A DNA stretch of 64,000 nucleotides from CAVSCD01 sp963726335 (GTDB taxonomy: Bacteria > Acidobacteriota > Aminicenantia > Aminicenantales > UBA8522), in assembly GCA_963726335.1 (NCBI GenBank), contig CAVSCD010000010.1:572117-636116 (forward strand), read 5' to 3'. The notes below the pieces were generated by a model. It searched no databases and was not told where the DNA came from. It saw only the letters and a program-made list of their open reading frames with translations. How positions within the stretch are numbered: the stretch's first letter is position 1; each line of letters begins with the position of its first letter. A program made the translations under genes and the position numbers. Below, one piece after another: positions 33,246 through 41,790 of this stretch.

Positions 33246-36065
33246 ATGAGAACAACAGGCTGCCTTCTGGCCGTCGTCACGACGCTGTTCGCCGCCGCTT
33301 TCTGCGGAGGGCCGTCGCCGGTGAGGCTCGAATGCGAAACCTTCCGTTACACGATTGGCGCCGATGGCGTCAATACGGGCTTTGTCGACAAAGCTACCGA
33401 TACGGATTATCTCGACCGAACCCGGCCTTCCCCCTGCGCCCGGGTGACTGTCGGAAATTCCATATCCAATGTCACGGCGGCATCCCTCCGCCGGGGGCTA
33501 TTGACCCTCGATTTCGGTGGATCGGGCGTGAAAGCGACCGTCAGGACCGTGGCGCGCCGCCGCCACATCACGTTCGAGGTTGTTTCGGTGGAGGGCGGCG
33601 CGGTCTCATCGCTCGAATTCCTCAACATTCCCCTAACCCTCAAAGGCCGGCCCGGCGAGCCGTTCGGCGCCTGTTCGTTCGCCCTGAACACATTCACCCA
33701 CATAGAGCAATGGCCCGCCCTCCAGTCGCATCTCTGGGCGGCCGGCCATGACAAGTTCGGGCTGACCGGAGCGAAAGCGGCCCTGGTGGGTGTCCCCGCG
33801 GGAGAAATGCTGGCTGAGCTTAAAGCCGTCGTTAGCGGCTCGAGGGATCTTCCCCATGTCGAAGTCGCCGGGGCCTGGGCCCAGGAGACACCGTTCTGCC
33901 ATGGCTCTTACCTGTTCAACTTCGGCTCGCTCAACGAAGGCAATGTTGACGAGTGGACGGCCACGGTGCAGGGCCTTGGTTTCAACCAGATCGATAACCA
34001 CGGCGGCAGCCCGGACTTTTTCCGGTTCGGCGATTTCCACCTCAACGAAGAAAAATGGCCGGAGGGCTGGGGAACCTACAAGCGGATCGTGGCCCGCCTC
34101 CACGAGGCCGGGATCGGCTCCATTTTGCACACCTACGCCTTTTTCGTCGACAAGCAGTCAAAGTATGTGACGCCGGTTCCGCACCCCCAGCTTGACGCCT
34201 TCCGCTCCTTCACGCTCGCCGGACCGGTCGACGCCGGCGACACGGAGATAACGGTTGTCGAGTCCACGGCGGACGTATCCCCCGTCACCGGCTTTTTCGA
34301 GCGCAACAGCGCCACCCTCCATATCGGCGACGAGCTGGTGACCTTCACGGGGACCGCCAAGGAGCCCCCGTACGCCTTCACCGGCTGCCGGCGCGGGGCG
34401 CAGGGAACGGCAGCCTCCGCTCACGCGGCCGGCGCTCAAGCGCGCCACCTCAAGGAGTGTTTCGGCTTGTTCGTGCCGGACTGCGAGTCGGAACTCTTCG
34501 AGGAAATCGCCGGAAACCATGCGGCGGTCGTGGACTCGTGCGGTTTCGACGGCTTTTATCTGGATGCCATCGACGGCAGCGACATCCTCCGCGGCGGGGA
34601 CGAGGCCTGGTACTGGGGGCAGCGTTTTGTGTTCCTCATTTATAAGCACCTCAGGAAACCGGTGAGCATGGAGATGAGCTCCATGTGGCACCAAATGTGG
34701 AACCTCCGTTCCCGCTGGCAGGCCTGGGACTACCCGAATCGCGGCCAGAAGAGGTTCATCGACCTCCACGCCGATGCGGTCAATTCCGGGCTGCTCCTGC
34801 CGATGCATCTGGGCTGGTGGAACTTCCAGCATTTCTCCCCGCCGCAGGTGGACCCTTCCCACACCGATTTGATCGAATTCCTCGGGTGTAAGCTCATCGG
34901 CTTCAACGCCGGATTGTCGCTGACCAGCGCCGTGAACAGCCAGAGTCTCAAGGACATCCCGGCATACCGGCGGCTGGTTAACCTGCTCCGGACATACGAG
35001 GACCTCCGCCATTCCGGCACCTTCGACGAGTCCGTGAAGGCGCGTCTCCGCGAACCGGCAAAAGAATTCACGCTGTTCAAAGACGAAGCCGGCTCCTGGC
35101 GGTTCAAGCCGGCATCGTACGAACGCCACAAAGTGACCGGCTCCGATGACGGCAGCGCCGAATGGCAGGTGAACAGCATTTTCGCCGCACAGCCGGTGAA
35201 ACTCAGGATCGAGGCCCTCATGTCCGCGGGACCGTTTGAGGCGCCGGGGAATGTGCCCCTCGCCGATTTTACGGGAAACGACAGACGGCTGGAACGACGG
35301 ACCGCGGAGGGCGTGGCCTTCGAGATCGCCTCCTCGGCTCAACGACCCGGGACGGGCCCCGCCGCCGCCAAGTTCACGGCCTCGACCACGGGACGGGTCG
35401 ACCGGACGGCCTCATGGGCCACCGTGAAAAAGACCTTCGATCCCTGGCTGAACCTGGCTGGACGGGAGGCGCTGGGAGTTTGGATAAACGGCGACGGCAA
35501 CGGCGAGATCATTAATTTCCGGCTCGAAAGTCCCCGTCATCTTGCTTACGGGGCGGTCGCCGACCGGTATGTCACCGTGGATTTCACCGGCTGGCGCTAC
35601 GTGGAAATGGTGGAGACCGAATCGGAACGCTGGAGCGATTACACCTGGAATGACGGCAAGTCGCTCGGTGATGTCTATCGCGAGACCATCCGCTTTGACG
35701 CCGTCGAATCGGTGAGCGTCTGGCTCAACAATCTGCCCGCGGGGAAGGACGTCGCGTGTGACATCGGCCCGGTTCGGGCGATTCAGATGAAGCCCTCGAC
35801 GATAGCCGACCCGACGGTGACCATCGAGGGCACAACGATCGTTTTTCCCGTATCCATGTCCTCGGGTGACTATCTGGAATTCTTTTCCATGGAGGATTGC
35901 ACCCTGTACGGCCCGAAAGGCGAAGTGAAGGCGAGGGTGATCCCGCAAGGTGATATCCCGTCGCTCGCGAATGGCATCAACAGGTTGTCGTTCGCCTGCA
36001 CTCCCAAAACCTCTCTCACACCGCGGGTTCAGGTGACGGTCATCGGCTACGGCGAGCCCCTCTGA
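33246..36065 (+). CDS. Large secreted glycoside-hydrolase-like protein
   Basis: The ATG at 33246 opens a signal peptide (MRTTGCLLAVVTTLFAAAFC; the Cys could be lipidated). The 939-residue protein has an N-terminal beta-sandwich (~25-230), then a barrel-like region: LFNFGSLNEGNVDEWTATVQ, LGFNQIDNHGG, HEAGIGSILHTYAFFVDK, and CGFDGFYLDAIDGSDIL, where the Asp residues sit at a barrel strand end as in GH families. A ~100-residue beta insert (DTEITVVESTADVSP, then HIGDELVTFTG) interrupts it. The C-terminal ~250 residues look like a carbohydrate-binding jelly roll (WLNLAGREALGVWINGDGNG, RYVTVDFTGWRYVEM). I infer an exo-acting glycosidase; the precise family is not recognised. Confidence 0.6.
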   Translation: MRTTGCLLAVVTTLFAAAFCGGPSPVRLECETFRYTIGADGVNTGFVDKATDTDYLDRTRPSPCARVTVGNSISNVTAASLRRGLLTLDFGGSGVKATVRTVARRRHITFEVVSVEGGAVSSLEFLNIPLTLKGRPGEPFGACSFALNTFTHIEQWPALQSHLWAAGHDKFGLTGAKAALVGVPAGEMLAELKAVVSGSRDLPHVEVAGAWAQETPFCHGSYLFNFGSLNEGNVDEWTATVQGLGFNQIDNHGGSPDFFRFGDFHLNEEKWPEGWGTYKRIVARLHEAGIGSILHTYAFFVDKQSKYVTPVPHPQLDAFRSFTLAGPVDAGDTEITVVESTADVSPVTGFFERNSATLHIGDELVTFTGTAKEPPYAFTGCRRGAQGTAASAHAAGAQARHLKECFGLFVPDCESELFEEIAGNHAAVVDSCGFDGFYLDAIDGSDILRGGDEAWYWGQRFVFLIYKHLRKPVSMEMSSMWHQMWNLRSRWQAWDYPNRGQKRFIDLHADAVNSGLLLPMHLGWWNFQHFSPPQVDPSHTDLIEFLGCKLIGFNAGLSLTSAVNSQSLKDIPAYRRLVNLLRTYEDLRHSGTFDESVKARLREPAKEFTLFKDEAGSWRFKPASYERHKVTGSDDGSAEWQVNSIFAAQPVKLRIEALMSAGPFEAPGNVPLADFTGNDRRLERRTAEGVAFEIASSAQRPGTGPAAAKFTASTTGRVDRTASWATVKKTFDPWLNLAGREALGVWINGDGNGEIINFRLESPRHLAYGAVADRYVTVDFTGWRYVEMVETESERWSDYTWNDGKSLGDVYRETIRFDAVESVSVWLNNLPAGKDVACDIGPVRAIQMKPSTIADPTVTIEGTTIVFPVSMSSGDYLEFFSMEDCTLYGPKGEVKARVIPQGDIPSLANGINRLSFACTPKTSLTPRVQVTVIGYGEPL

Positions 36066-36254
36066 GCCGGCATGGTCCGGCGCACCTGTAACAATGATCT
36101 AAACTCAGCTCTTCCTGACACACTTCTCCCGCCTCTTTCGTCCACTCCCAATCCGAGACGGGATGTTCCATCCAGCATATCGGGCCCCAGCCTTCCCCGG
36201 CTTCTATGCCTCACGGCCGGATCGCGGCACCGGCGGCTTGAGGTGGGCGCCGGC

Positions 36255-36283
36255 TTGCATTACCCACGGCACGCCTGTAGAAT
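36255..36283 (+). promoter_or_regulatory. Sigma-70-like promoter for lemA and the TPM genes
   Basis: TTGCAT (36255-36260), 17 bases, TAGAAT (36278-36283), 48 bases before the lemA start. Confidence 0.6.
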
Positions 36284-36330
36284 TTCCATGAGGCCGAGGC
36301 CTTCTTTCTCGGCTGAACAGGAGGGACAAC

Positions 36331-36975
36331 ATGGCTACTGAAGGAAATCGCCCCGCGGCGCCGGCGAAGGGCAAGATCGGACTCGGCCTGGGATGCCTGG
36401 CCGTCATCGTCATCGGCATCATCATCGTGGGCGCCTGGGCCGCCGGGTCATACAACAGCCTGGTGAAGCTCGACCAGCAGGTCCGCCAATCTTGGGCCCA
36501 GGTCGAAAACGTCTACCAGCGGCGGGCCGACCTCGTGCCGAACCTTGTCGAAACCGTCAAGGGCGCGGCCGAGTTCGAGAGAGAAACGTATACGGCCGTC
36601 GCCGAGGCCCGGGCCAAGGTGGGGCAAATGCAGGTTGATGAAAAGATGCTCAGCAACCCCGAGGCCTTCGCCCAGTTCCAGCAGGCCCAGGACCAGCTGG
36701 GCTCGGCCCTGTCCCGGCTCCTCGTCACCGTGGAGCGCTATCCCGACCTCAAGGCCACCCAGAATTTCCGTGACCTCCAGGTCCAGCTCGAACAGACCGA
36801 GAACAGGATCACCGTCGAGCGTCAGCGCTTCAACGAGTCGGCCCAGGCGTTCAATACCAAGCGGATGAGCTTCCCGATGGTTTTCGTCGCCCCCCTGTTC
36901 GGCACCCGCTTCGCCGAGAAGGTCTATTTCAAGTCCCAGGCCGGCGCGGAGACGGCTCCCCCAGTCAAGTTCTGA
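36331..36975 (+). CDS. lemA: LemA family protein
   Basis: The 214-residue protein has one N-terminal membrane helix (GLGCLAVIVIGIIIVGAWAAG) and a periplasmic helical bundle with the LemA signature: YNSLVKLDQQVRQSWAQVEN, VYQRRADLVPNLVETVKG, and FNTKRMSFPMVFVAPLFG near the end. Good ribosome site (AGGAGGG) six bases upstream. LemA proteins commonly sit beside TPM-domain proteins, as here; the function is unknown but envelope maintenance is generally suspected. Confidence 0.92.
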   Translation: MATEGNRPAAPAKGKIGLGLGCLAVIVIGIIIVGAWAAGSYNSLVKLDQQVRQSWAQVENVYQRRADLVPNLVETVKGAAEFERETYTAVAEARAKVGQMQVDEKMLSNPEAFAQFQQAQDQLGSALSRLLVTVERYPDLKATQNFRDLQVQLEQTENRITVERQRFNESAQAFNTKRMSFPMVFVAPLFGTRFAEKVYFKSQAGAETAPPVKF

Positions 36976-36988
36976 ACGGTTTCCGATC

Positions 36989-37741
36989 GTGCCTCACCGC
37001 CGCGCCGGAATAACGGCCCTCGCTGTCGCGGCGGGGGCCTGCCTCCTGGCGTTGGGCGCGGCGCAGCTCGAGATTCCGCCGTCGCCCGACCGCTGGGTTA
37101 CGGACACCGCCGGCTTCCTGTCGCCGGCCGCGCTCCGGGAGACAGACCGGAGGCTCGAGGACTTCCAGAATCAGACCGGGCACCAAGTCCTCGTTTATAT
37201 CGGGAAGACGACCGGCGTCTATTCGATCGACGAATTCGCCGTCAAGGCCTTCGAAGCCTGGAAGCCCGGCCGCAAGGGGCTCGACGACGGCCTCGCGCTG
37301 TTCATCATGGCCGAAGACCGGAGGATCCGGATCGAGGTCGGCTACGGCCTGGAACCCGTCGTGCCCGATATCATCGCCGGCCGCATCATCAATGACGTCA
37401 TGGTCCCCCGGATCAGGGCCGGCGACCAGGACGGCGCGGTACGCGAGGCCGTGGCGGTAATCATCCAGACGATCTCCGGCGAGTCGGCGGCGGCCCCCGA
37501 AAGCCCCGCCGGGGCGCCGAGGGCGAAGCGCGCCGCCGAGACCATCTTCATCATCATTGCCGCGATCTTCTTCCTGATCCTTTTTATCACCAATCCTTCG
37601 CTCGCCCTGTGGCTGCTCATTAACATCATGCGCGGCGGAGGGGGCGGACGCGGCGGGGGCGGATTTGGTGGAGGCGGGGGCGGCGGTTTTCGCGGCGGCG
37701 GAGGCCGGTCGGGCGGGGGCGGCGCCTCGGGCGGCTGGTAA
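36989..37741 (+). CDS. TPM-domain membrane protein with Gly-rich tail (YgcG-like)
   Basis: The frame opens at a GTG (36989) 13 bases after lemA. A signal peptide (ALAVAAGACLLALGAAQ) precedes the TPM domain (residues ~30-155: RWVTDTAGFLSPAALRETDR, HQVLVYIGKTTG, KGLDDGLALFIMAEDRRIR, IEVGYGLEP). A membrane helix follows (~ETIFIIIAAIFFLILFITN). The last ~40 residues are almost entirely Gly with Arg and Phe, the usual ending of YgcG proteins. It is probably a partner of LemA in the envelope. Confidence 0.88.
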   Translation: MPHRRAGITALAVAAGACLLALGAAQLEIPPSPDRWVTDTAGFLSPAALRETDRRLEDFQNQTGHQVLVYIGKTTGVYSIDEFAVKAFEAWKPGRKGLDDGLALFIMAEDRRIRIEVGYGLEPVVPDIIAGRIINDVMVPRIRAGDQDGAVREAVAVIIQTISGESAAAPESPAGAPRAKRAAETIFIIIAAIFFLILFITNPSLALWLLINIMRGGGGGRGGGGFGGGGGGGFRGGGGRSGGGGASGGW

Positions 37742-37753
37742 GGAGATCACGCC

Positions 37754-38212
37754 ATGAGCCTCATGAATCGCCACCGGCTCCTTCACCATCTCGATGTCGA
37801 GCGGGTCCGCCAAGCCATCGAGGATGCGGAGAGGGTCACCTCGGGCGAGGTCAGGGTCTCCATCGCCCGTTTTTTCTGGGGGCGGGTGCGCCCCGCGGCC
37901 GAACGGGCCTTCCGGAGGCTCGGCATGATGAAAACCAAGGACCGGAACGGGATCCTGTTTTTTATCGTGCCCTCCCGGAGCCGCTTCGTCGTCCTTGGGG
38001 ACGAGGGCATCCACGCCAAGGTCGGCCAGGAATTCTGGGACGGCATCGCCTCCGCCATGTCGGAGGATTTCCGCCAAGGCCAATTTACAGACGGCCTCGT
38101 CCGGGGCATCGCCAAGGCCGCCGAGGGACTAACCGCCCACTTTCCCTGTCAGACGGCCGCCGACGTCAACGAGCTGCCGGACGACATCGACTTCACCGAA
38201 ACCGGCGACTAG
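37754..38212 (+). CDS. Cytosolic or peripheral TPM-domain protein
   Basis: ATG at 37754, 12 bases after the previous stop, with AAGGAG upstream. The 152-residue protein is a second TPM domain without signal peptide: RVRQAIEDAERVTSGEVRVS, LGMMKTKDRNGILFFIVPSR and VVLGDEGIHAKVGQEFWDGI. A LemA-TPM-TPM arrangement is a recurring cluster. The small N-terminal difference from the Gly-rich protein suggests it works on the inner face or as a secreted subunit by another route. Confidence 0.88.
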   Translation: MSLMNRHRLLHHLDVERVRQAIEDAERVTSGEVRVSIARFFWGRVRPAAERAFRRLGMMKTKDRNGILFFIVPSRSRFVVLGDEGIHAKVGQEFWDGIASAMSEDFRQGQFTDGLVRGIAKAAEGLTAHFPCQTAADVNELPDDIDFTETGD

Positions 38213-38257
38213 CCCGCCATAGGGACCGGGTTGGACCCGAACCCTGTTCGGGATTAT

Positions 38258-38845
38258 TCAGATAACAGGTTCGCCCCGGGTCGCTTTATCCGACCAGTGG
38301 CGCTTCCCCTCATAGTGGCCTTTGAAATCGTAGTCCACGATCTCGATCGCCGTCAGCCACTTGCACCACTTATAGGCGTACTTGCCCTCGGCGACGACGC
38401 GGACCGGAAAGCCGTGGTCGGCCGTCAGGCGCTTCCCGTTCATCTCGTATGCCAAAAGGAATCGCTCGGGCTCCTTGCCGATCTCTTCCAGGAACAGGTC
38501 CGTCGTGAACCCCTCCCCGCCGAAGATGGCCGCCTTGAGAGCGCCGGGCTTGGGCGACGCCGAATTGATGACGTCGTTGAGACGGGCGCCCTTGACCTCC
38601 ACCCGCCCCCAGTGGACCCGCGTCATGCACTGGAGGATGACGACCGCCGACACCGGCTCGAACTTTTTCCGGATGTCCTCCGCGGAGAACGACTGCGGCC
38701 TCTCGACGAGCCCCTTGAGCTCGAAGCGGTAGGTTTCCGGACGCGCCTGCCATTGCCTCAGCGCCGGCGGGTCGCCGAAAATATGGTAGACGAAAAGGTC
38801 CTCGACCGGCGTGATCCCCGGGGTATCTTCCGGAAAGCGTCCCAT
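38258..38845 (-). CDS. Molybdopterin-dependent oxidoreductase (sulfite-oxidase fold)
   Basis: The 195-residue protein covers most of the oxidoreductase molybdopterin-binding domain: FELKGLVERPQSFSAEDIRK, VVILQCMTRVHWGRVEVKGA with the Cys that ligates molybdenum in YedY/SUOX-type enzymes, FTTDLFLEEIGKEPERFLLA, EMNGKRLTADHGFPVRVV and KYAYKWCKWLTAIEIVDYD. No signal peptide or dimerisation domain is present, so this is the compact form. It would catalyse oxygen-atom transfer; the substrate is not apparent. It lies in the same orientation as the upstream secreted gene, 45 bases away. Confidence 0.82.
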   Translation of the reverse strand: MGRFPEDTPGITPVEDLFVYHIFGDPPALRQWQARPETYRFELKGLVERPQSFSAEDIRKKFEPVSAVVILQCMTRVHWGRVEVKGARLNDVINSASPKPGALKAAIFGGEGFTTDLFLEEIGKEPERFLLAYEMNGKRLTADHGFPVRVVAEGKYAYKWCKWLTAIEIVDYDFKGHYEGKRHWSDKATRGEPVI

Positions 38846-38889
38846 CGTTAGGACTCGACTTCAGCGCCTTCGCCGCCTGCTCGTCCCGG

Positions 38890-40298
38890 TCAGCGGGCGG
38901 GCGGCATCTTGAAGGGGCCGACGGCGATCGACGGTTTCCCCTCGACCGCAGCCACGATGTCGAGCACATCCTGGATCGGCTTGTCCCCGTTAGCCTCGAA
39001 GAACAGGCAATAATTGCGCTCGGCATAAACCGACCCTTTGGGAAGCGTGATCAGCTGCTTGCGGTCCCAGCCGACGTTGAAATAGACGAGCGGCCGGAAA
39101 AAGTACTGAAGTCCCTCGTTTCCTTCGTTGGACATGTAAAAGGAGTTATCGAACAGAACGGGGGCCGTCCCGTCGGGTCCATGGTTGGCATACAGGTCCT
39201 TGACCGTCGCCACGCCGATTTTCTCCGCGGGGTTGAGGAGAGCGAAGAAGGGGATGTCGTCGGACAGCCTCAGGACGTCATTATGGGTATTCATCGGCGG
39301 GTAGTCCTTCAAATCGGCGACCACCGGCACGCCGTCGCGCAGCCAGGCCATGTGGGTGAACGTGCCGTTGTCGAAAACCATGTTGAGGTTGCGCAGGGAA
39401 ACGACGCCCACGGGTTCAAGTACCTCGATGCCGGTGCTCATTTCGACATAGGACCGGTTTGAAAAAAAGCGGTAGGTGACGGCCACGTTGACTTCGGGCA
39501 CTTTCGGGAAGGGGCCGCTCCGGCGGATCTCGACGAACAGGGGCCCCTGTTCGATCTCGCAGACCGGCGGCGGGTTCCAGTCAAAAACATGGATCCAGCC
39601 GCGGGTGGGGACGAAGATCCCGGGCTCCCAGTGCATGACGCCCGTGTAGGGGGCGATGGGCCAGGCCGGCCGGCTTTTGAGCGTCACGGCGGCCAGCTGT
39701 CCGGAGTCGTAGTTGCTGGCGTGGGCGGGCCGGGCGGCCTTGAGTGCCGTCCGGTTCGTTGGAGCCGCTTCCGGGAGGGCGCCGCCCTCAGGGATCCGGC
39801 CTTGCAAGCGCGCTTTCAGCTTGGCATTTTCCACTGTCCAGGATGGGGCCGCGCCCGTCACGCGGAGGTCGGAGGCGTTGGCAGGCATCTGGGCGGATGG
39901 GTTGCCGTAGAGCAGGAAATACTCGGCCGGGCCAGAGCCCGGGGCGATATCAAAGAAGGTTATCCTGCCGCTTACGGTGGGTAGGCTTTTGGCGCCGTCG
40001 GTATCACGGTCCCAGGTCGACAGGCGCGAGAGCTGGAAGGGAACCGGGATCTCGCCCTTGTCCGTCTTCAGGACCAGCCGGATCTCCTTTTGCGGATCGC
40101 CGATGTCGGCGGCGAACATCGAGAAGGTCAGATCGACGGGCAGACGGTCGGCGACGGCGGCATGGCGCTCGGTCAGGACGATCGGCAGACGCTGCTTCCA
40201 GGCCTGCCAGGTGTTCGGTTCGACCGCGGCGAGCCGGGCGAAACCGGCCAAAATCAAAATAAGAGCGATTCTGAATTTGCGGCGCGGCTGTGATTCAC
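38890..40298 (-). CDS. Secreted protein of unknown function, start region probably frameshifted
   Basis: The frame is open up to 40380, but no ribosome site precedes that start. At 40298 a GTG sits behind GGAGGT and, if one A were added to the AAA near 40278, would give VNHSRAAKFRIALILILAGF, a perfect signal peptide, joined in frame to the long ORF. I therefore take 40298 as the true start. The mature ~455 residues are beta-rich (VPFQLSRLSTWDRD, GPAEYFLLYGNPSA, TYRFFSNRSYVEMSTGIEVL, EGLQYFFRPLVYFNVGWDRK) without a recognised family. An all-beta sugar-binding or lyase-like enzyme is conceivable but not shown. Confidence 0.6.
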
Positions 40299-40429
40299 GG
40301 CAATACCTCCGGTGAGAATTGAGTCGAATTCTGCACCCATTTTCAACCCGAGCGGAAGATGCCCGTTGGCCGACGATCATTCTATTTAGTCGTTAGCGGT
40401 GGTCCCTTTCGGGCGACAAAGCCGCGGCC

Positions 40430-40482
40430 TGGTTATCCGTGTCTCGAATTCCCACATCGCTGTCCCGGATTCCGGATAACCA
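40430..40482. repeat. Inverted repeat upstream of the formamidase gene
   Basis: Perfect ten-base arms TGGTTATCCG (40430-40439) and CGGATAACCA (40473-40482) flank 33 bases. It lies in the divergent region between 40299 and 40599, just upstream of the promoter at 40520, and could be a regulator site or a cruciform. Nothing else of note is visible in that 300-base gap. Confidence 0.4.
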
Positions 40483-40519
40483 AGGACCGGGAGGTTCGTG
40501 CGTTCAAACCGCGCCGTCC

Positions 40520-40548
40520 TTGACTCCCGCCGCGTCCGGCATTATCTT
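40520..40548 (+). promoter_or_regulatory. Sigma-70-like promoter for the formamidase gene
   Basis: TTGACT (40520-40525), 17 bases, TATCTT (40543-40548), about 50 bases before the ATG at 40600. Confidence 0.5.
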
Positions 40549-40599
40549 CTAGGGTGCATTACCGGCCCAAAGCGCGGTTGCGCTCAAGGAGGCACCCGG

Positions 40600-41575
40600 A
40601 TGTCGAAAAAGACGATCATGGCCTGGACGATCCTCATGCCTTCTCTCCGCATTATCTGCCACGGCCGAGGTCCGCCGGTTCAAGGCGACCAAAGGGTATC
40701 AGACGTATACCGTGCGGAAGCCCGTACTCACCGTCAACCCGGGCGATACCGTCGAGACGAACACGCTGTATTCGGAATGGTTCGCCGGCAAAGACGCGCC
40801 CTGGCCGGGTGAGGCGGGGCCGATTCATGTCCGGGGCGCCGAACCCGGGGACACTCTCACGGTCAAGATCCTGAAGATCCGTCCCAACGCGCCTGTCGGA
40901 CGAGCGGGGACGTCTTTGAGCTACGGGTCGATCACCGCCACCGAAACGACGGCTATGCTCAACGAACCTATCCCGATCAAGAAGTTCATCTGGGCCATCG
41001 CCGCCGACGGCCGGACAGCGACGCTCGAGCTTCCGGGGAGCCGGCTGAAGCGGGTTCGGGTCGACCTCGACCCGATGCTCGGCCGACTGGCGACCGCTCC
41101 CCCCGAGGATCAGGCTATTCCCGGCGGCGTTCCTTCGACCTTCGGCGGGAATATGGATACGCCGGAGGCCCGGGAGGGAACCACCATCTCCCTGCCCGTC
41201 TATCACCCGGGCGCCTGCTTCTACTGGGGCGACGTCCACGCTCTCCAGGGTGACGGAGAAATCTCGGGCATGGGCATCGAAACGTCGGCGGACGTGGCCT
41301 TCGAGTTCGGCCTCCTCAAAGGGAAGAAGATCGCCTGGCCGCGTCTCGAGAACGCCGAGTACATCATGGTGGCCGGCTCGGCGCGGCCGCTGATCGACGC
41401 CTTCCGGATCGCCCACGTCGAGATGGTGAAGTGGCTCGAGTCGGAGTACGGATTCGACCGCTGGGAGGCGCTGGAGGTCTTCTCGCAGGTCGGCAAAGCG
41501 GGGATCGCCAACGTCGTCGACCCGAATTACACGGTCGTCGCCAAGTTCCCGAAGAAGTACTTGCCCCAGCCGTGA
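40600..41575 (+). CDS. Exported acetamidase/formamidase family protein, frameshifted in the signal peptide
   Basis: The ATG at 40600 has a strong AAGGAGG site. The first codons read MSKKTIMAWTILM. Near 40637 one extra base shifts the frame: the correct continuation LLSALSATAEVRRFKATKGY completes a signal peptide and joins the main ORF, otherwise visible only from a GTG at 40712. The domain is FmdA/AmdA (about 290 residues): KPVLTVNPGDTVETNT, GPIHVRGAEPGDTLTVKILK, HPGACFYWGDVHALQGDGEI and SADVAFEFGLLKGK; the Asp and His residues bind the metal in the active site. It would hydrolyse short amides such as formamide. Export is unusual for this family. Confidence 0.85.
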
Positions 41576-41742
41576 ACCCAGGCGTCCCCGTCGAAAAAAT
41601 CAGCCGGCGGTTGGCCCTCCAGTCGGCCCGGTTCCCCGACAAGACATTTCTCGTGGACCTCGGCTCGGGGCGGCGGTTCACCTTCCGCGAGTTCGACGGG
41701 CTCGCCAGCGCTGTGATTGTCGGTCCAAAACGCCTGTGCTAG
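41572..41742 (+). pseudogene. N-terminal fragment of an AMP-dependent acyl-CoA ligase
   Basis: A GTG overlapping the formamidase stop (GTGA) opens a 56-residue frame that reads PVEKISRRLALQSARFPDKT, then VDLGSGRRFTFREFDGLASA, the standard opening of acyl-CoA synthetases, and then breaks off into VIVGPKRLC and a stop. The remaining ~450 residues of the enzyme are absent; the next gene's promoter starts exactly where homology stops. It looks like a deletion or recombination scar, or a join made in assembly. Confidence 0.6.
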
Positions 41743-41745
41743 AAT
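41717..41745 (+). promoter_or_regulatory. Sigma-70-like promoter for the Gfo/Idh gene
   Basis: TTGTCG (41717-41722), 17 bases, TAGAAT (41740-41745), about 45 bases before the ATG at 41791. Confidence 0.5.
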
Positions 41746-41790
41746 ACGCGCGCATCCGCACCCATGAAACTCGATCCGCGGGGAGGTACC

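Noticed and set aside
37625..37741. GGCGGGGGC-type tandem repeats resembling a microsatellite or CRISPR-like array
   Set aside because: They encode the Gly-rich tail of the YgcG-like TPM protein, a normal feature of that family.
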